Program-made: the position numbers and the translations under genes
Part shown: piece after piece, positions 1 to 9,794 of the stretch
Numbering within the stretch: position 1 is the stretch's first letter
Layout: each line of letters starts with the position of its first letter
Source of the DNA: Synechococcus sp. M16CYN
GTDB taxonomy: Bacteria > Cyanobacteriota > Cyanobacteriia > PCC-6307 > Cyanobiaceae
Direction: 5' to 3'
DNA length: 64,000 nucleotides
NCBI RefSeq assembly: GCF_040371545.1
Contig: NZ_AP029048.1
Span: 248,001 to 312,000, forward strand
The notes under the pieces: model-generated
What the model was told of the DNA's origin: nothing
What the model saw: the letters and a program-made list of their open reading frames with translations, nothing else
Database searches by the model: none

Positions 1-2703
1 GAGGCCCGTAGTTGGCTCGTCAATCAAATAAAGTGTCTTCCCTGTGGCACGACGGGAGAGTTCCGCTGCCAACTTGACTCGCTGAGCCTCACCTCCAGAG
101 AGCGTAGGTGCTGGTTGGCCAAGCTTCACATAACCAAGGCCAACATCCACCAACGTGTGCAATCGATCAGCGGCCTGGGGAATCGCTGAAAACACTTCGG
201 CGGCTTGCTCTACGGTCATCTGAAGCACATCTGCTATGGTGTGGCCCTTATACTTGGCCTGCAAAGTTTCGCGATTGAAGCGCGCCCCCTTGCAAACGTC
301 GCACTGAACGTAAACATTGGGCAGAAAATTCATCTCGATCATGTTTACGCCCTGACCGCGACAAGATTCGCACCGACCTCCCCTAACATTGAAACTAAAC
401 TGTCCGACCTGATAGCCCCGGGCTTTTGCTTCAACGGTGGCGGCGAACGCGTGACGAATGGGATCAAACGCACCAGTGTAAGTAGCAGGGTTGGATCGTG
501 GAGTCCTACCGATTGGACTCTGATCAACCACGATCACTTTATCGATAGATTTGATCCCGCGCAATTCGCCTAAGCCATGGGGGAAAGGTACTTTCAAACC
601 AAGACCATTTTCAAGAGCCGAGTGAAGCAACTCATTCACTAGTGTGCTTTTGCCGCTACCGCTTACGCCGGTTACAGATACAAGACGACCCAACGGAAAG
701 TCAACGCTGACGTTCTTGAGATTGTTACGTGTGCAATCAATCAACTGCAATCGTCGAGATCCCTCTTCTCGACGTTCGACTGGTGTGGGAATTGAACGAC
801 GACCACTGAGATAGGCCCCTGTTATAGAGTCTTTGCTGCTGAGCAAATTCTCAAAAGATCCCTCCGCAACAATTTGCCCACCATGAACCCCAGCGCCAGG
901 ACCGATGTCAACTACGTGATCTGCGGCACGAATAGTGTCCTCATCGTGCTCTACAACAACCAAAGTGTTCCCCAGGTCTCTTAAACGCTTAAGGGTGTTC
1001 AACAAACGGTCATTATCGCGCTGATGGAGACCGATACTTGGCTCGTCGAGGACGTATAGCACGCCACTCAAACCTGCACCAATTTGGGTAGCTAAACGGA
1101 TCCGCTGTGCTTCACCACCGGAAAGCGTCATCGCGGGTCGATCAAGGCTCAGGTAATCAAGACCAACATCCAGAAGGAAGCGTAACCGGAATCTAATTTC
1201 TCGGAGTACTAGATCACCGATCTTCATCTGGCGATCTGTTAGCAAAGGTTCTGAACCCTTATAGGCGCCAACCCCCATTAGCCTCTCGATTCGTTCCAAC
1301 GTCTGACCAACGCTGATAGAGGTGAGTTCTGGAATCCGAAACGGACCGACTTTTACTGCAAGGGCTTCAGGACGCAAACGCTGACCGGCGCAGCTAGAGC
1401 AAGGTACAAACTCTAAAAATTTTTCTAACTTCTGTCGTATCGCCTCACCGCTAGCGCCGCGGAGTTGACGTTCAAGAATCGGCAAGATTCCCTCGAAGGG
1501 ACGGGTGTATCCGGTCTTTCCTTTGTCATAGCGATTATCAGCTTGAATCAATATTGGGTCACGGCTGCCATGAAGCAGCACATCCCTCTGGTCGTCGGTC
1601 AGGTCTTTCCAAGGTGTTTTGATTTCAAAGCCGAAGGCTTCGCCGACGGAATAGAGGAGTGAGAAATAGTAGCTGTTGTCCTTTTCAGCCCAAGGAGCAA
1701 CTGCAGAATAAACTGGCTGGCTTGGATCTGGAACGACACGATCACAAGTAAATTTGCGAAGGTGGCCTATGCCGTGGCAGTCCTCACAAGCGCCATAGGG
1801 GCTGTTGAATGAGAACAAACGCGGAGAAAGCTCTTCAATGACGGACCCGTGAACGGCACACGCAAAATTCTCGGAGTACAGGTGCTCGCGCTCTACACCA
1901 TGCGGAAGCTCTTCATCCTTTCTAGGGACCACCTCCACTAAGGCTAAACCATCCCCTCGCTTTAGCGCAGTGCGTAGGGAATCGGTGAGACGTTCCTGAA
2001 TTCCCTCACGTGCTACTAAACGGTCCACCACCACTTCGATGTTATGGATCTGGTTCTTATCCAACTCAATGTTATCGGCAAGATCTCGCACCTCACCATC
2101 AACGCGAACGCGAACAAATCCTTCGGCAGTAAGCCCGCTGATCAATTTGGTGTGAGTACCCTTTTTGCCGCGAACCACAGGGGCTAAAAGCTGGTAGCGC
2201 GTCCCTTCCGGCAGCAAGAGAATCTGATCGACCATCTCGTCGATGCTTTGGGGCCGAATAGAGCGACCGCACTGCGGACAGTGGGGTTCACCTGCACGAC
2301 CAAACAAAAGACGGAGATAGTCCTGAATCTCCGTGACAGTGCCTACCGTAGATCTTGGATTGTGGCTGGTTGATTTCTGATCGATTGAAATCGCTGGGGA
2401 AAGGCCTTCAATGGCATCAACATCTGGCTTATCCACCTGACCAAGAAACTGCCGCGCATAAGCCGAAAGGCTTTCAACATAACGACGCTGACCCTCAGCA
2501 AAAATGGTATCGAAGGCTAGTGAGCTTTTGCCGCTGCCACTCACACCTGTGAAGACCACTAACTTATTTCGCGGAATAGTAAGGTCAATGTTCTTGAGGT
2601 TGTGCTGGCGTGCACCACGCACCCGGATCACATCCTCCAGAGTCCCGCCGGACAGGTTCACCGGACTCGACCCGTTGACACTCTTGGTAACAGCTCGCAC
2701 CAT
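1..2703 (-). CDS. uvrA: Excinuclease ABC subunit A (UvrA), 3' end outside window
   Basis: UvrA is the damage-recognition ATPase of nucleotide excision repair; it loads UvrB on damaged DNA in the cytoplasm. The minus-strand frame is open from the ATG at 2703 to the window edge, about 901 codons. Visible: a first Walker A (GVSGSGKSS, near residues 53-61), a CxxC pair near residue 140, two ABC signatures (LSGGEAQR), a second Walker A (GVSGSGKST, near residue 677), a later zinc module (CESCRGQG ... CDVCKG) and, at the very edge, the DEPTTGL Walker B. The protein is normally about 950-970 residues, so only the last 50-70 are missing. No stop or frameshift was seen. The next gene upstream is a decayed recN, so two repair genes sit side by side and only this one is intact. 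Confidence 0.96.
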   Translation of the reverse strand, partial: MVRAVTKSVNGSSPVNLSGGTLEDVIRVRGARQHNLKNIDLTIPRNKLVVFTGVSGSGKSSLAFDTIFAEGQRRYVESLSAYARQFLGQVDKPDVDAIEGLSPAISIDQKSTSHNPRSTVGTVTEIQDYLRLLFGRAGEPHCPQCGRSIRPQSIDEMVDQILLLPEGTRYQLLAPVVRGKKGTHTKLISGLTAEGFVRVRVDGEVRDLADNIELDKNQIHNIEVVVDRLVAREGIQERLTDSLRTALKRGDGLALVEVVPRKDEELPHGVEREHLYSENFACAVHGSVIEELSPRLFSFNSPYGACEDCHGIGHLRKFTCDRVVPDPSQPVYSAVAPWAEKDNSYYFSLLYSVGEAFGFEIKTPWKDLTDDQRDVLLHGSRDPILIQADNRYDKGKTGYTRPFEGILPILERQLRGASGEAIRQKLEKFLEFVPCSSCAGQRLRPEALAVKVGPFRIPELTSISVGQTLERIERLMGVGAYKGSEPLLTDRQMKIGDLVLREIRFRLRFLLDVGLDYLSLDRPAMTLSGGEAQRIRLATQIGAGLSGVLYVLDEPSIGLHQRDNDRLLNTLKRLRDLGNTLVVVEHDEDTIRAADHVVDIGPGAGVHGGQIVAEGSFENLLSSKDSITGAYLSGRRSIPTPVERREEGSRRLQLIDCTRNNLKNVSVDFPLGRLVSVTGVSGSGKSTLVNELLHSALENGLGLKVPFPHGLGELRGIKSIDKVIVVDQSPIGRTPRSNPATYTGAFDPIRHAFAATVEAKARGYQVGQFSFNVRGGRCESCRGQGVNMIEMNFLPNVYVQCDVCKGARFNRETLQAKYKGHTIADVLQMTVEQAAEVFSAIPQAADRLHTLVDVGLGYVKLGQPAPTLSGGEAQRVKLAAELSRRATGKTLYLIDEPTTGL

Positions 2704-2749
2704 GAGGCTTCGGTCACATGCAAGCAATCCTAAGGACAATCTACATGGT

Positions 2750-3700
2750 TCAGGCTGTTTTTTGTTTCAGCAAACAAGCCGCAGCGTATTCACCACCCGC
2801 CAACTCAACTAATTTCTGACGCTGCTGTTGAGTATCCCGCAGTGCAACACTTGCGAGTGAGTCGCCCCATCTCTCATTTGCTTGGAGAAACAGAGATGAC
2901 AATCTGCCACAGCTGCTGTTGATAGCGCCGCGCCAACAAGCGCAATAGCCCCGTTATCACTCACCCACCTGGACTGCTCACACCAATGTCAATTTCATCA
3001 GACAACGGAATGTTTGGCCGGTCTAGGACGACAATGAGAATAGTCCTCACAGTCAGAAATGAAGCGTGATACCCCCTAGCTAGACGTCTCCTCCCATGAC
3101 GAAACTAGTGGCTGACCAGAATTAACTGAGAACGAGGCCTAACAGAATAGGGTGACTTTGTTCTGCCGGCTTTGAAGCCAGTAGCTCCACCCCAAAAACA
3201 AAACATTGGCCAACCCTATCGGAAGAGCCAGGCCATCTTGACAGTCTCATTCTATGGACTAAGCCAAGTGCTCCTGTTTAAGCTGATATTCCTCACCAAG
3301 ACTATCAAGATCCGTTTGCTCGAGCGAATCCAACAGCCCCTCCTATTCCAATCGTTCTTGTCCGAACAGCTTGAAAAACTGGTGTCGTCCTAATGCTCCC
3401 GTTTGCGACTGAGCAACGACCCGTCGTCATCGTTGCGGTCCAACTGCCTTTCCAAATAACCACTGACGGACGGGAAACGAGAAGCTAAAGCTTAGCTTAA
3501 TCTTGGCCCGTTTCCAGCCACTACGCGCTTAGTTTAAGTCCCGTTTGCTCCTTGGGCTCCTCCCGGAACCGCGTCGAAGGCATCAAGAAGAATCGATGTT
3601 TCAGCTCTAGTTTCACCAGTAAAAACTGTGAAGCCATCACAAAATCCAGCTCAAAGCTATTTATCAAGGCGATATTTTTAAGTTGAAAACCGGTCAACAA
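2750..3700 (-). pseudogene. recN: Decayed recN (DNA repair ATPase)
   Basis: RecN is an SMC-like ATPase for double-strand-break repair, normally about 560 residues (1.7 kb). Only about 950 bp of remnants remain here. The 5' end is clear: from a TTG near 3700 the minus strand reads LLTGFQLKNIALINSFELDF, the usual RecN start; the P-loop region follows only after frame changes. A middle piece near 3430 reads NDDDGSLLSR. The 3' end, finishing at the TGA at 2750-2752, reads [17 protein letters not shown], the usual RecN C-terminus. Stops and frameshifts separate the pieces and roughly 700 bp must have been lost. The position between uvrA and the ABC1 kinase is where I recall recN in relatives. Small open frames inside this stretch are chance. 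Confidence 0.82.
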
Positions 3701-3777
3701 ATCAAACACTGACGGTGAAAGCAACCGTAGTTGCGATCCAATTCGTTTAGAAGGGGAGGGACTACACGCCCAAAACA

Positions 3778-5640
3778 ATGGCGGAGGAGCTCGGAGATTT
3801 TATCGAAGCGGCGGGTTTGCTCGAATACGACCCTACCGCCATCAAGCGCATCTATGCAGGCCATCCTCAACGCCTAATCCGACGTCTATGGCAGACGCTA
3901 GTTCCAATTGGCCTATTGCTTTTAGGAGTCTTCTTCGACTGGCTCTTACAACGTTTTAAAGATCAAAGACAGGCCAGAAAACGTGCCAAGGAATGTGCCG
4001 AATTGCTGGTAGATCTAGGCCCTGCTTTCATAAAAGCTGGGCAGGCCCTATCAACTCGACCTGATATTATTCCCCCTCTTCTGTTAGAGGAACTATCTCA
4101 ACTCCAAGATCAACTGCCCGGCTTCGATAGCGATTTAGCGATGGCCTGCATCGAAGAAGACCTTGGAGGGCCAATTGAATCCTTTTATAAGCAACTAGAT
4201 CGCAATCCGATTTCAGCAGCTTCGCTTGGTCAAGTACACCGGGGAATTCTTAAAGAGGGACAAAAGGTAGCAGTCAAGGTTCAACGTCCTGGATTACGTG
4301 AACAAATTACTCTTGACCTCTATATTGTACGTAACATTGCTGCTTGGCTCAATAAAAATGTAGGACTAATTCGTAGTGATCTCGTCGCACTAATTGATGA
4401 GCTAGGGCGACGTGTATTCGAAGAAATGGATTATCTGAATGAAGCAGCTAATGCTGAAAAATTCGCACGATTACATCAAAAAAATAATCGAATAGGAGTA
4501 CCTAAAATTTATCACAAAGCCACAAGTCGTCGTATTTTGACGATGGAGTGGATTGATGGCGTAAAACTAACAAATCTTGACGCGGTCCGTGAAATGGGAA
4601 TTGATCCTGATGATATAGTTGAAGTGGGAGTTAATTGTAGTCTCCAGCAATTACTAGAGCATGGCTTTTTTCATGCAGATCCACACCCGGGAAATCTTCT
4701 TGCTATGGCGGATGGGAGACTCTGCTATCTTGACTTCGGGATGATGAGTGAAGTTAGCAGAGAGTCCCGTACAGGTCTAATTCAAGCAGTTGTTCATTTG
4801 GTCAATCGCAACTTTGAAAGGCTTTCCAGGGATTTTGTTACTCTTGGCTTCCTGGCAAAAGATGTCAATCTCGAGCCAATAGCTCCTGCTTTTGAGAAGG
4901 TTTTTAGTCAGGCTATTCAAGCCGGAGTTGATCGGATGGACTTCAAAGCAGTCACCGACGACATGTCTGGTGTGATGTACAAATTTCCATTTCGAGTACC
5001 CCCCTATTACGCCCTAATTATTCGCTCTCTCGTAACTCTCGAGGGCATTGCACTAAGCGTAGATCCTGGGTTCAAAATTCTCGGGGCTGCGTACCCGTAT
5101 TTCGCGCGACGTCTTATGGAAGATCCTGATCCACAACTGCGCCAGAGTCTTAAAGAAATGCTTTTCGATGGAGAAATATTCCGTTGGAGTCGATTGGAAA
5201 ACCTTGTATCTAGTGCGGCTAATCAGTCTCAACTCGACCTCGACACGTTGCTAGATCAATTGCTTGATTTTCTATTTTCTCAGAAGGCTGGATTACTGCG
5301 TGATCAATTGGTAGATGCAACAGTTGATCATCTCGATGCTCTGGGCTGGTCAACGGTGCAAAGACTGGGACGACGCCTACCTAGACAACTTCAACCTGCA
5401 TTTTTTATATCGAGTCATGGTAGTGCATTAAATGATCCATTGATACAACTAGAGCCAATTCGTAAACTCATAGCTGTGTTGCAATCCCTGCCGGGCTTTA
5501 CTCCAAACCTTGTTATGAAACGGATGTCTCGAGTGTTTAACGAACCAAATACAAGGAGGATGAGTTTTCAAGTTGCCCAAGGTCTGGCCGAACGCGGAGT
5601 CGTTCGGCTGGTTCGCGCCGCAGCTGGAATAGCAACCTAA
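3778..5640 (+). CDS. ABC1/UbiB-family atypical kinase
   Basis: Member of the ABC1 (ADCK/UbiB) family of atypical kinase-ATPases linked to quinone and prenyl-lipid metabolism, usually membrane or thylakoid associated in cyanobacteria. The 620 residues match the family length. Visible: a hydrophobic stretch near residues 40-58, the family KxGQ motif in FIKAGQALSTRPD, the lysine motif VAVKVQRPG, the catalytic-type HADPHPGNL and the metal-binding DFG in YLDFGMM. The C-terminal 200 residues are the helical tail seen in cyanobacterial members. The start is the ATG at 3778. It is followed on the same strand, after 43 bp, by a DUF1400 protein. The exact substrate cannot be told from sequence. Confidence 0.93.
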   Translation: MAEELGDFIEAAGLLEYDPTAIKRIYAGHPQRLIRRLWQTLVPIGLLLLGVFFDWLLQRFKDQRQARKRAKECAELLVDLGPAFIKAGQALSTRPDIIPPLLLEELSQLQDQLPGFDSDLAMACIEEDLGGPIESFYKQLDRNPISAASLGQVHRGILKEGQKVAVKVQRPGLREQITLDLYIVRNIAAWLNKNVGLIRSDLVALIDELGRRVFEEMDYLNEAANAEKFARLHQKNNRIGVPKIYHKATSRRILTMEWIDGVKLTNLDAVREMGIDPDDIVEVGVNCSLQQLLEHGFFHADPHPGNLLAMADGRLCYLDFGMMSEVSRESRTGLIQAVVHLVNRNFERLSRDFVTLGFLAKDVNLEPIAPAFEKVFSQAIQAGVDRMDFKAVTDDMSGVMYKFPFRVPPYYALIIRSLVTLEGIALSVDPGFKILGAAYPYFARRLMEDPDPQLRQSLKEMLFDGEIFRWSRLENLVSSAANQSQLDLDTLLDQLLDFLFSQKAGLLRDQLVDATVDHLDALGWSTVQRLGRRLPRQLQPAFFISSHGSALNDPLIQLEPIRKLIAVLQSLPGFTPNLVMKRMSRVFNEPNTRRMSFQVAQGLAERGVVRLVRAAAGIAT

Positions 5641-5683
5641 GTTTCGGATCGAATCTCAAAGCTGGATATCCTCAGCCAAATCG

Positions 5684-6247
5684 ATGATAAGGACGATGCT
5701 TGCATGGTCAACTGGAATAAGCCTCACCTTGATGAACGCCATTATTCCCGGCCTGGCAGCTACAGATGTAGCGCTCGTAAGCGGAGGATTCCGTCGCTCA
5801 ATTCCTGTGAAGGAGATCAAGCACTTCGCTAAAACAGGTGAGGCAGCTGGGCTATTGGGCAGTATCTTAATGTTCTCCAAGCAAGATTCAAAGGAAGTTG
5901 CTAAACTGCTTAACCGAAGATTAAACGTTCCGTTGATTCTAACGAGCCGTTTGATTAACACACAAATTGGCGAAGCAATTGTTCGTCGCGTAGCACGGGT
6001 CATCTATCCGCTCTATACACCAAAAGCAGACATAGTCATCCCAGCAATCCGTGCTGGCATTATCAATGGCCTTCAAAGCGACGAAGGACTTACGGCTGTC
6101 AGCTTCCTGACAGCCTATCCCAACCAAGTGATGGCAATCAATATATCTGCGCTATTTGCTATGATCGAAACAATGGAATCCGTGGCCGGCCTAGTAAGAT
6201 CCTTTGCAGATTCTCCGCTTGATGGGTTGAAGAACAAGAACCGTTAG
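5684..6247 (+). CDS. DUF1400 (alpha/beta-hydrolase-associated) exported protein
   Basis: A 187-residue protein with an N-terminal hydrophobic stretch ending in IIPGLAA, consistent with a signal peptide. The remainder matches by memory the cyanobacterial DUF1400 domain, found alone or ahead of alpha/beta hydrolases: a beta strand with RRSIPVKEIKHFAKTGE, then a helical repeat with RLINTQIGEAIVRRV, ending NQVMAINIS. No serine-hydrolase GxSxG triad is visible, so this is the stand-alone domain without a hydrolase. It lies between the ABC1 kinase and thrC on the same strand and may be co-transcribed. Function is unknown. Confidence 0.7.
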   Translation: MIRTMLAWSTGISLTLMNAIIPGLAATDVALVSGGFRRSIPVKEIKHFAKTGEAAGLLGSILMFSKQDSKEVAKLLNRRLNVPLILTSRLINTQIGEAIVRRVARVIYPLYTPKADIVIPAIRAGIINGLQSDEGLTAVSFLTAYPNQVMAINISALFAMIETMESVAGLVRSFADSPLDGLKNKNR

Positions 6248-6299
6248 AGACATGTTGTCCAACGCCTCGTAGATTTCATACCATTCTGTCTAGACGCTG

Positions 6300-7406
6300 G
6301 TGTCCTTGCTCCAAAACCTTCGTCGGCGTTTCACGGCTAATGCTGTGATGCATAACTGGCCTGGTCTAATTGAAGCCTACAGAGGTTGGCTACCGGTCAG
6401 TGCAAAGACACCCGTCATCACTCTTCATGAAGGAGCGACACCTTTAATACCAGTTCCCTCAATCGCCGAGCGAATTGGGAAAGGCGTGCGCGTGTTTGTG
6501 AAATATGACGGTCTCAACCCCACTGGATCGTTCAAAGATCGAGGCATGACAATGGCTATTAGCAAAGCTAAGGAGGCTGGCTGTGAGGCTGTGATCTGCG
6601 CTAGTACAGGTAACACTAGCGCTGCCGCCGCTGCCTATGCCCGCCGCGGTGGGATGAGGTCTTTTGTCCTAATCCCTGATGGCTATGTTGCCCAAGGAAA
6701 GCTGGCCCAAGCCTTGATTTACGGAGCCGAAGTTCTCGCCATTCGCGGCAATTTCGATCGTGCACTCGACATTGTTCGCGAAGCGGCTGAAAAGTACCCG
6801 GTGACCTTGGTGAACTCCACTAATCCCTATCGGCTTCAAGGTCAAAAAACAGCTGCTTTTGAAATTGTGGATGCCCTTGGCTATGCTCCTGACTGGCTGT
6901 GTATTCCCATGGGCAACGCGGGAAACATTACTGCTTACTGGATGGGTTTCCAGGAATATCAACAGGGTGTTCACAATCACAAATTACCGCGAATGATGGG
7001 CTTTCAGGCCAGTGGATCAGCGCCGTTGGTTTACGACACTACCGTGGATAACCCCAATACAATCGCCACAGCAATTCGTATTGGTAATCCAGTAAATCGT
7101 GCCAAAGCTATAGACGCCCGCAACGCTAGCAACGGTGCTTTCTTCGAGGTTACTGATGCCGAGATCATCACCGCTTACCAATTTCTAAGTTGTAAAGAAG
7201 GAATCTTCTGCGAACCCGCGAGCGCGGCATCAGTAGCAGGTCTATTTAAACGAAAAGACGAAGTGCCTGCCGGCGCAACTGTGGTGTGCGTTCTCACGGG
7301 AAACGGACTAAAAGACCCTGATTGTGCCATTAATAACAACGACGCAGCTTTCCATACAAATCTCGATCCAGACCTGGACACCGTCGCAAACACGATGGGG
7401 TTTTAG
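6300..7406 (+). CDS. thrC: Threonine synthase
   Basis: PLP enzyme converting O-phosphohomoserine to threonine and phosphate, the last step of threonine synthesis. The 368-residue frame shows the PLP-lysine motif GSFKDRGM (Lys79), the phosphate-binding ASTGNTSAAAA loop, and GNAGNITAYWMG. The length fits the shorter (class II, plant/bacterial-like) cyanobacterial form. The longest start is GTG at 6300; an ATG at 6348 (MHNWPGLIEAY) is a reasonable alternative because strong similarity begins there. It is the last gene before the non-coding region leading into dnaN. Confidence 0.95.
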   Translation: MSLLQNLRRRFTANAVMHNWPGLIEAYRGWLPVSAKTPVITLHEGATPLIPVPSIAERIGKGVRVFVKYDGLNPTGSFKDRGMTMAISKAKEAGCEAVICASTGNTSAAAAAYARRGGMRSFVLIPDGYVAQGKLAQALIYGAEVLAIRGNFDRALDIVREAAEKYPVTLVNSTNPYRLQGQKTAAFEIVDALGYAPDWLCIPMGNAGNITAYWMGFQEYQQGVHNHKLPRMMGFQASGSAPLVYDTTVDNPNTIATAIRIGNPVNRAKAIDARNASNGAFFEVTDAEIITAYQFLSCKEGIFCEPASAASVAGLFKRKDEVPAGATVVCVLTGNGLKDPDCAINNNDAAFHTNLDPDLDTVANTMGF

Positions 7407-7839
7407 CTCCAAGCAGAGATCAAGTATCAGAGCCTCATTTGTTAATGTTTTAATGCCCTTTCTCCACAGACAGTCTACGAAGCGACTGCGGAATACACGC
7501 TAAAATCCTCCCAGTCAGCTGTGGAAATTTGCCATGAACTCCACAACTCGATCAACTCGGAAACTTCCACTTGCCGCAGAAAAACGAGAAGCAGCGATCT
7601 TTTCCACAACGTAGTTCTTTTATCCCAAAAAACAGAACTCACAAAAACCTAGTACCTGTCTAAAAAACGACCGTTTTTCCCCAATTCCCCAACCTCTACT
7701 ACGACTACTAGTTAGTTTTTCTGTTCAAAACCCTATTAAAAAACAGCCGAAAAGTAATGAAAAGAACAAGGCCATTGCGCTTCTCACGTCGCTGTGAAAC
7801 CTTGGAATACTTCTCCAGCACATTCAAGCCCGCAGCACG
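7407..7839. other. Candidate chromosomal replication origin (oriC) upstream of dnaN
   Basis: A 433-bp gene-free stretch holding several DnaA-box-like 9-mers: TTCTCCACA at 7460-7468, TGTGGAAAT (reverse of ATTTCCACA) at 7520-7528, AACTCCACA at 7537-7545, TTTTCCACA at 7600-7608 and the weaker TTATCCCAA at 7620-7628. TTTTCCACA is, as I recall, a common cyanobacterial form of the box. An AT-rich, A/T-tract-rich stretch follows at about 7610-7750. The position next to dnaN is the one known or inferred for origins of several cyanobacteria, and picocyanobacterial genomes are numbered from dnaN for this reason. Not proven; a GC-skew switch here would support it. Confidence 0.6.
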
Positions 7840-8997
7840 ATGAAAGTGGTCTGTTCCCAGTCGGAACTGAATACGGCGCTTCAGTTGGTCAGTCGAGCTG
7901 TGGCGACGCGACCAATCCACCCAGTGCTCGCGAATGTGTTGTTAACCGCTGATGCAGGAAGCAACCGCCTGAGTCTCACAGGATTTGATCTTAGCCTGGG
8001 CATCCAAACGTCCCTCGCCGCTAGTGTTCAAATCAGCGGAGCTGTTACCCTACCTGCCCGTCTCTTAGGTGAGATTGTTTCTCGCCTCTCCAACGCCTCT
8101 CCAATCACGCTCGCTGCGGAGGCATCAGGTGAACAAGTGCAGTTGACAAGTCTTGGTGGTAACTACCAGATGCGAGGGCTTCCTGCAGATGACTATCCCG
8201 AGTTGCCGATGGTGGAAAGTGGGATGACTTTGAAATTGCATCCTTCTGGCCTGGTTCAGGCTTTAAAGGGGACATTGTTCGCTAGCAGTGCTGATGAAGC
8301 CAAACAGCTGCTCACCGGTGTGCATCTGCGGTTTAATGCCAGGGCTTTGGAGGCGGCAGCCACAGATGGCCATCGTCTTGCGGTCCTTCAGGTGGAGGAT
8401 GCTCTGCAAGATGAAGCCGCTACCAATGACGAAACCTCAGAAGACTTTGCAGTCACACTGCCGGCCCGATCACTTCGGGAAGTAGAGCGATTGATGGCAG
8501 GATGGCGCTCGGATGATCCGGTGAGCCTATTTTACGATCGGGGCCAAGTGGTGTTTCTGGCTGCAAACCAAATGGTGACGAGCCGCACGTTGGAAGGCAC
8601 TTACCCCGACTATGACCAACTCATTCCAAGTCAATTCAACCGTACCCTGGTGCTAGACCGTCGCGCCCTGGTAGCGGCACTCGAGCGCGTCGCTGTGCTT
8701 GCCGATCAGCATAACAACGTTGTGAAGTTCAGTAGTCAGCCAGAAGATGGTGTAGTGCAGATAAGCGCTGATGCTCAAGATGTAGGGAGTGGTTCTGAGT
8801 CGCTGCCAGCAAGCTTGGCTGGAGACGCTATTCAGATTGCGTTCAACGTGCGCTACCTTTTAGATGGATTAAAGGCCATGGGACCGAATCGAGTTGTTTT
8901 GCATTGCAATGCGCCTACTACCCCCGCGGTTTTCAAACCGGAAGAGTCAGAAAAAGCGTTTACTTATTTAGTAATGCCAATTCAAATCCGTTCTTAA
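7840..8997 (+). CDS. dnaN: DNA polymerase III beta subunit (sliding clamp)
   Basis: Ring-shaped processivity clamp that tethers DNA polymerase III to template. The 385 residues fit the family and begin MKVVCSQSELNTALQ with three repeated clamp domains; conserved pieces include TDGHRLAVL, TYPDYDQLIP and the C-terminal YLVMPIQIR. It starts at the ATG at 7840, just after the candidate origin, and is followed 1 bp later by the PRC-barrel gene, so the two are probably one transcript. No defect is seen. Confidence 0.98.
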   Translation: MKVVCSQSELNTALQLVSRAVATRPIHPVLANVLLTADAGSNRLSLTGFDLSLGIQTSLAASVQISGAVTLPARLLGEIVSRLSNASPITLAAEASGEQVQLTSLGGNYQMRGLPADDYPELPMVESGMTLKLHPSGLVQALKGTLFASSADEAKQLLTGVHLRFNARALEAAATDGHRLAVLQVEDALQDEAATNDETSEDFAVTLPARSLREVERLMAGWRSDDPVSLFYDRGQVVFLAANQMVTSRTLEGTYPDYDQLIPSQFNRTLVLDRRALVAALERVAVLADQHNNVVKFSSQPEDGVVQISADAQDVGSGSESLPASLAGDAIQIAFNVRYLLDGLKAMGPNRVVLHCNAPTTPAVFKPEESEKAFTYLVMPIQIRS

Positions 8998-8998
8998 G

Positions 8999-9724
8999 GT
9001 GGTTCTACCCAGTCAGCTTTTACTGAGCGATCTGCTGGGTCGCACTGTCCGTTGTGAGCTGGGTTTAGATCATGGTCCCGGGCTGATGGCATGGATGCAT
9101 CCGCCAGTACATCGTTTACTCGGATGGGTAAGTCGACCTTCCGTTCTTCACATGTCTAGGGATGTTTGGCGATTAGACCAATGTCGTGGAATAACCGACC
9201 AGCAGGTTTTTGTTCGGGGTAAACCCGCTGTATCTGATCAGAATATATTGGATCGCTTACCTACACTGATAGGTGGAGATTTGATCAACCGAGATGGTAA
9301 GCGAATCGGCTTGCTGGTTGATCTGGCTTATGAATCATCCACAGGAACAATTCTTCACTACCTGGTCTCACGTAGTGATCCCCGCTTACCGGGGCATTCT
9401 CTTTGGCGGTTGCTGCCAGACCGGATCACAGAGCAACATTCTGGCTACGTGATGATTGGTTCAAGAACGCTAGACGACTTGCCACTGGTGCGCTCGAGTA
9501 TACGCCAGAGCCTATTACAACGCACGCAGCGTTGGCGAGATCAGTTGCAGGAAATAGGCAGTCGTGCGAGTGATCGCTTAGAGGGTTGGATGGAAGAGTC
9601 TCTGTGGAATGAATCTCGATCAAAACAACCTTTTGAATTAAACAAGCTAAGCAAGGAAGCTTCTGTAGAGGAGATCTGGGATAGTGACATCTGGTCAGAA
9701 TCGCCCTCTCAGCGCCGTAGCTAG
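8999..9724 (+). CDS. PRC-barrel domain protein
   Basis: A 241-residue cytoplasmic protein conserved in picocyanobacteria between dnaN and purL. The first ~85 residues and residues ~88-150 look like two PRC-barrel-type beta folds (VRGKPAVSDQNILDRLPTLIGGDLINRDGKRIGLLVDLAY), a fold found in RimM and photosystem-associated proteins. The C-terminal third is charged and helical. The GTG start at 8999 lies one base after the dnaN stop, so translation is likely coupled. The specific role is unknown; the placement in a replication/purine block is conserved, but I infer no function from that. Confidence 0.78.
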   Translation: MVLPSQLLLSDLLGRTVRCELGLDHGPGLMAWMHPPVHRLLGWVSRPSVLHMSRDVWRLDQCRGITDQQVFVRGKPAVSDQNILDRLPTLIGGDLINRDGKRIGLLVDLAYESSTGTILHYLVSRSDPRLPGHSLWRLLPDRITEQHSGYVMIGSRTLDDLPLVRSSIRQSLLQRTQRWRDQLQEIGSRASDRLEGWMEESLWNESRSKQPFELNKLSKEASVEEIWDSDIWSESPSQRRS

Positions 9725-9794
9725 CTATCGAGATGGGGACCCTTTGGAATAACAAACTTTTGGTAACACTGGGGAAAAGGTTTTTTTGGTTGTC

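Noticed and set aside
3172-3393. 73-residue plus-strand open frame
   Set aside because: It lies opposite the recN remnant and is a by-product of its decay; no conserved features or ribosome site.
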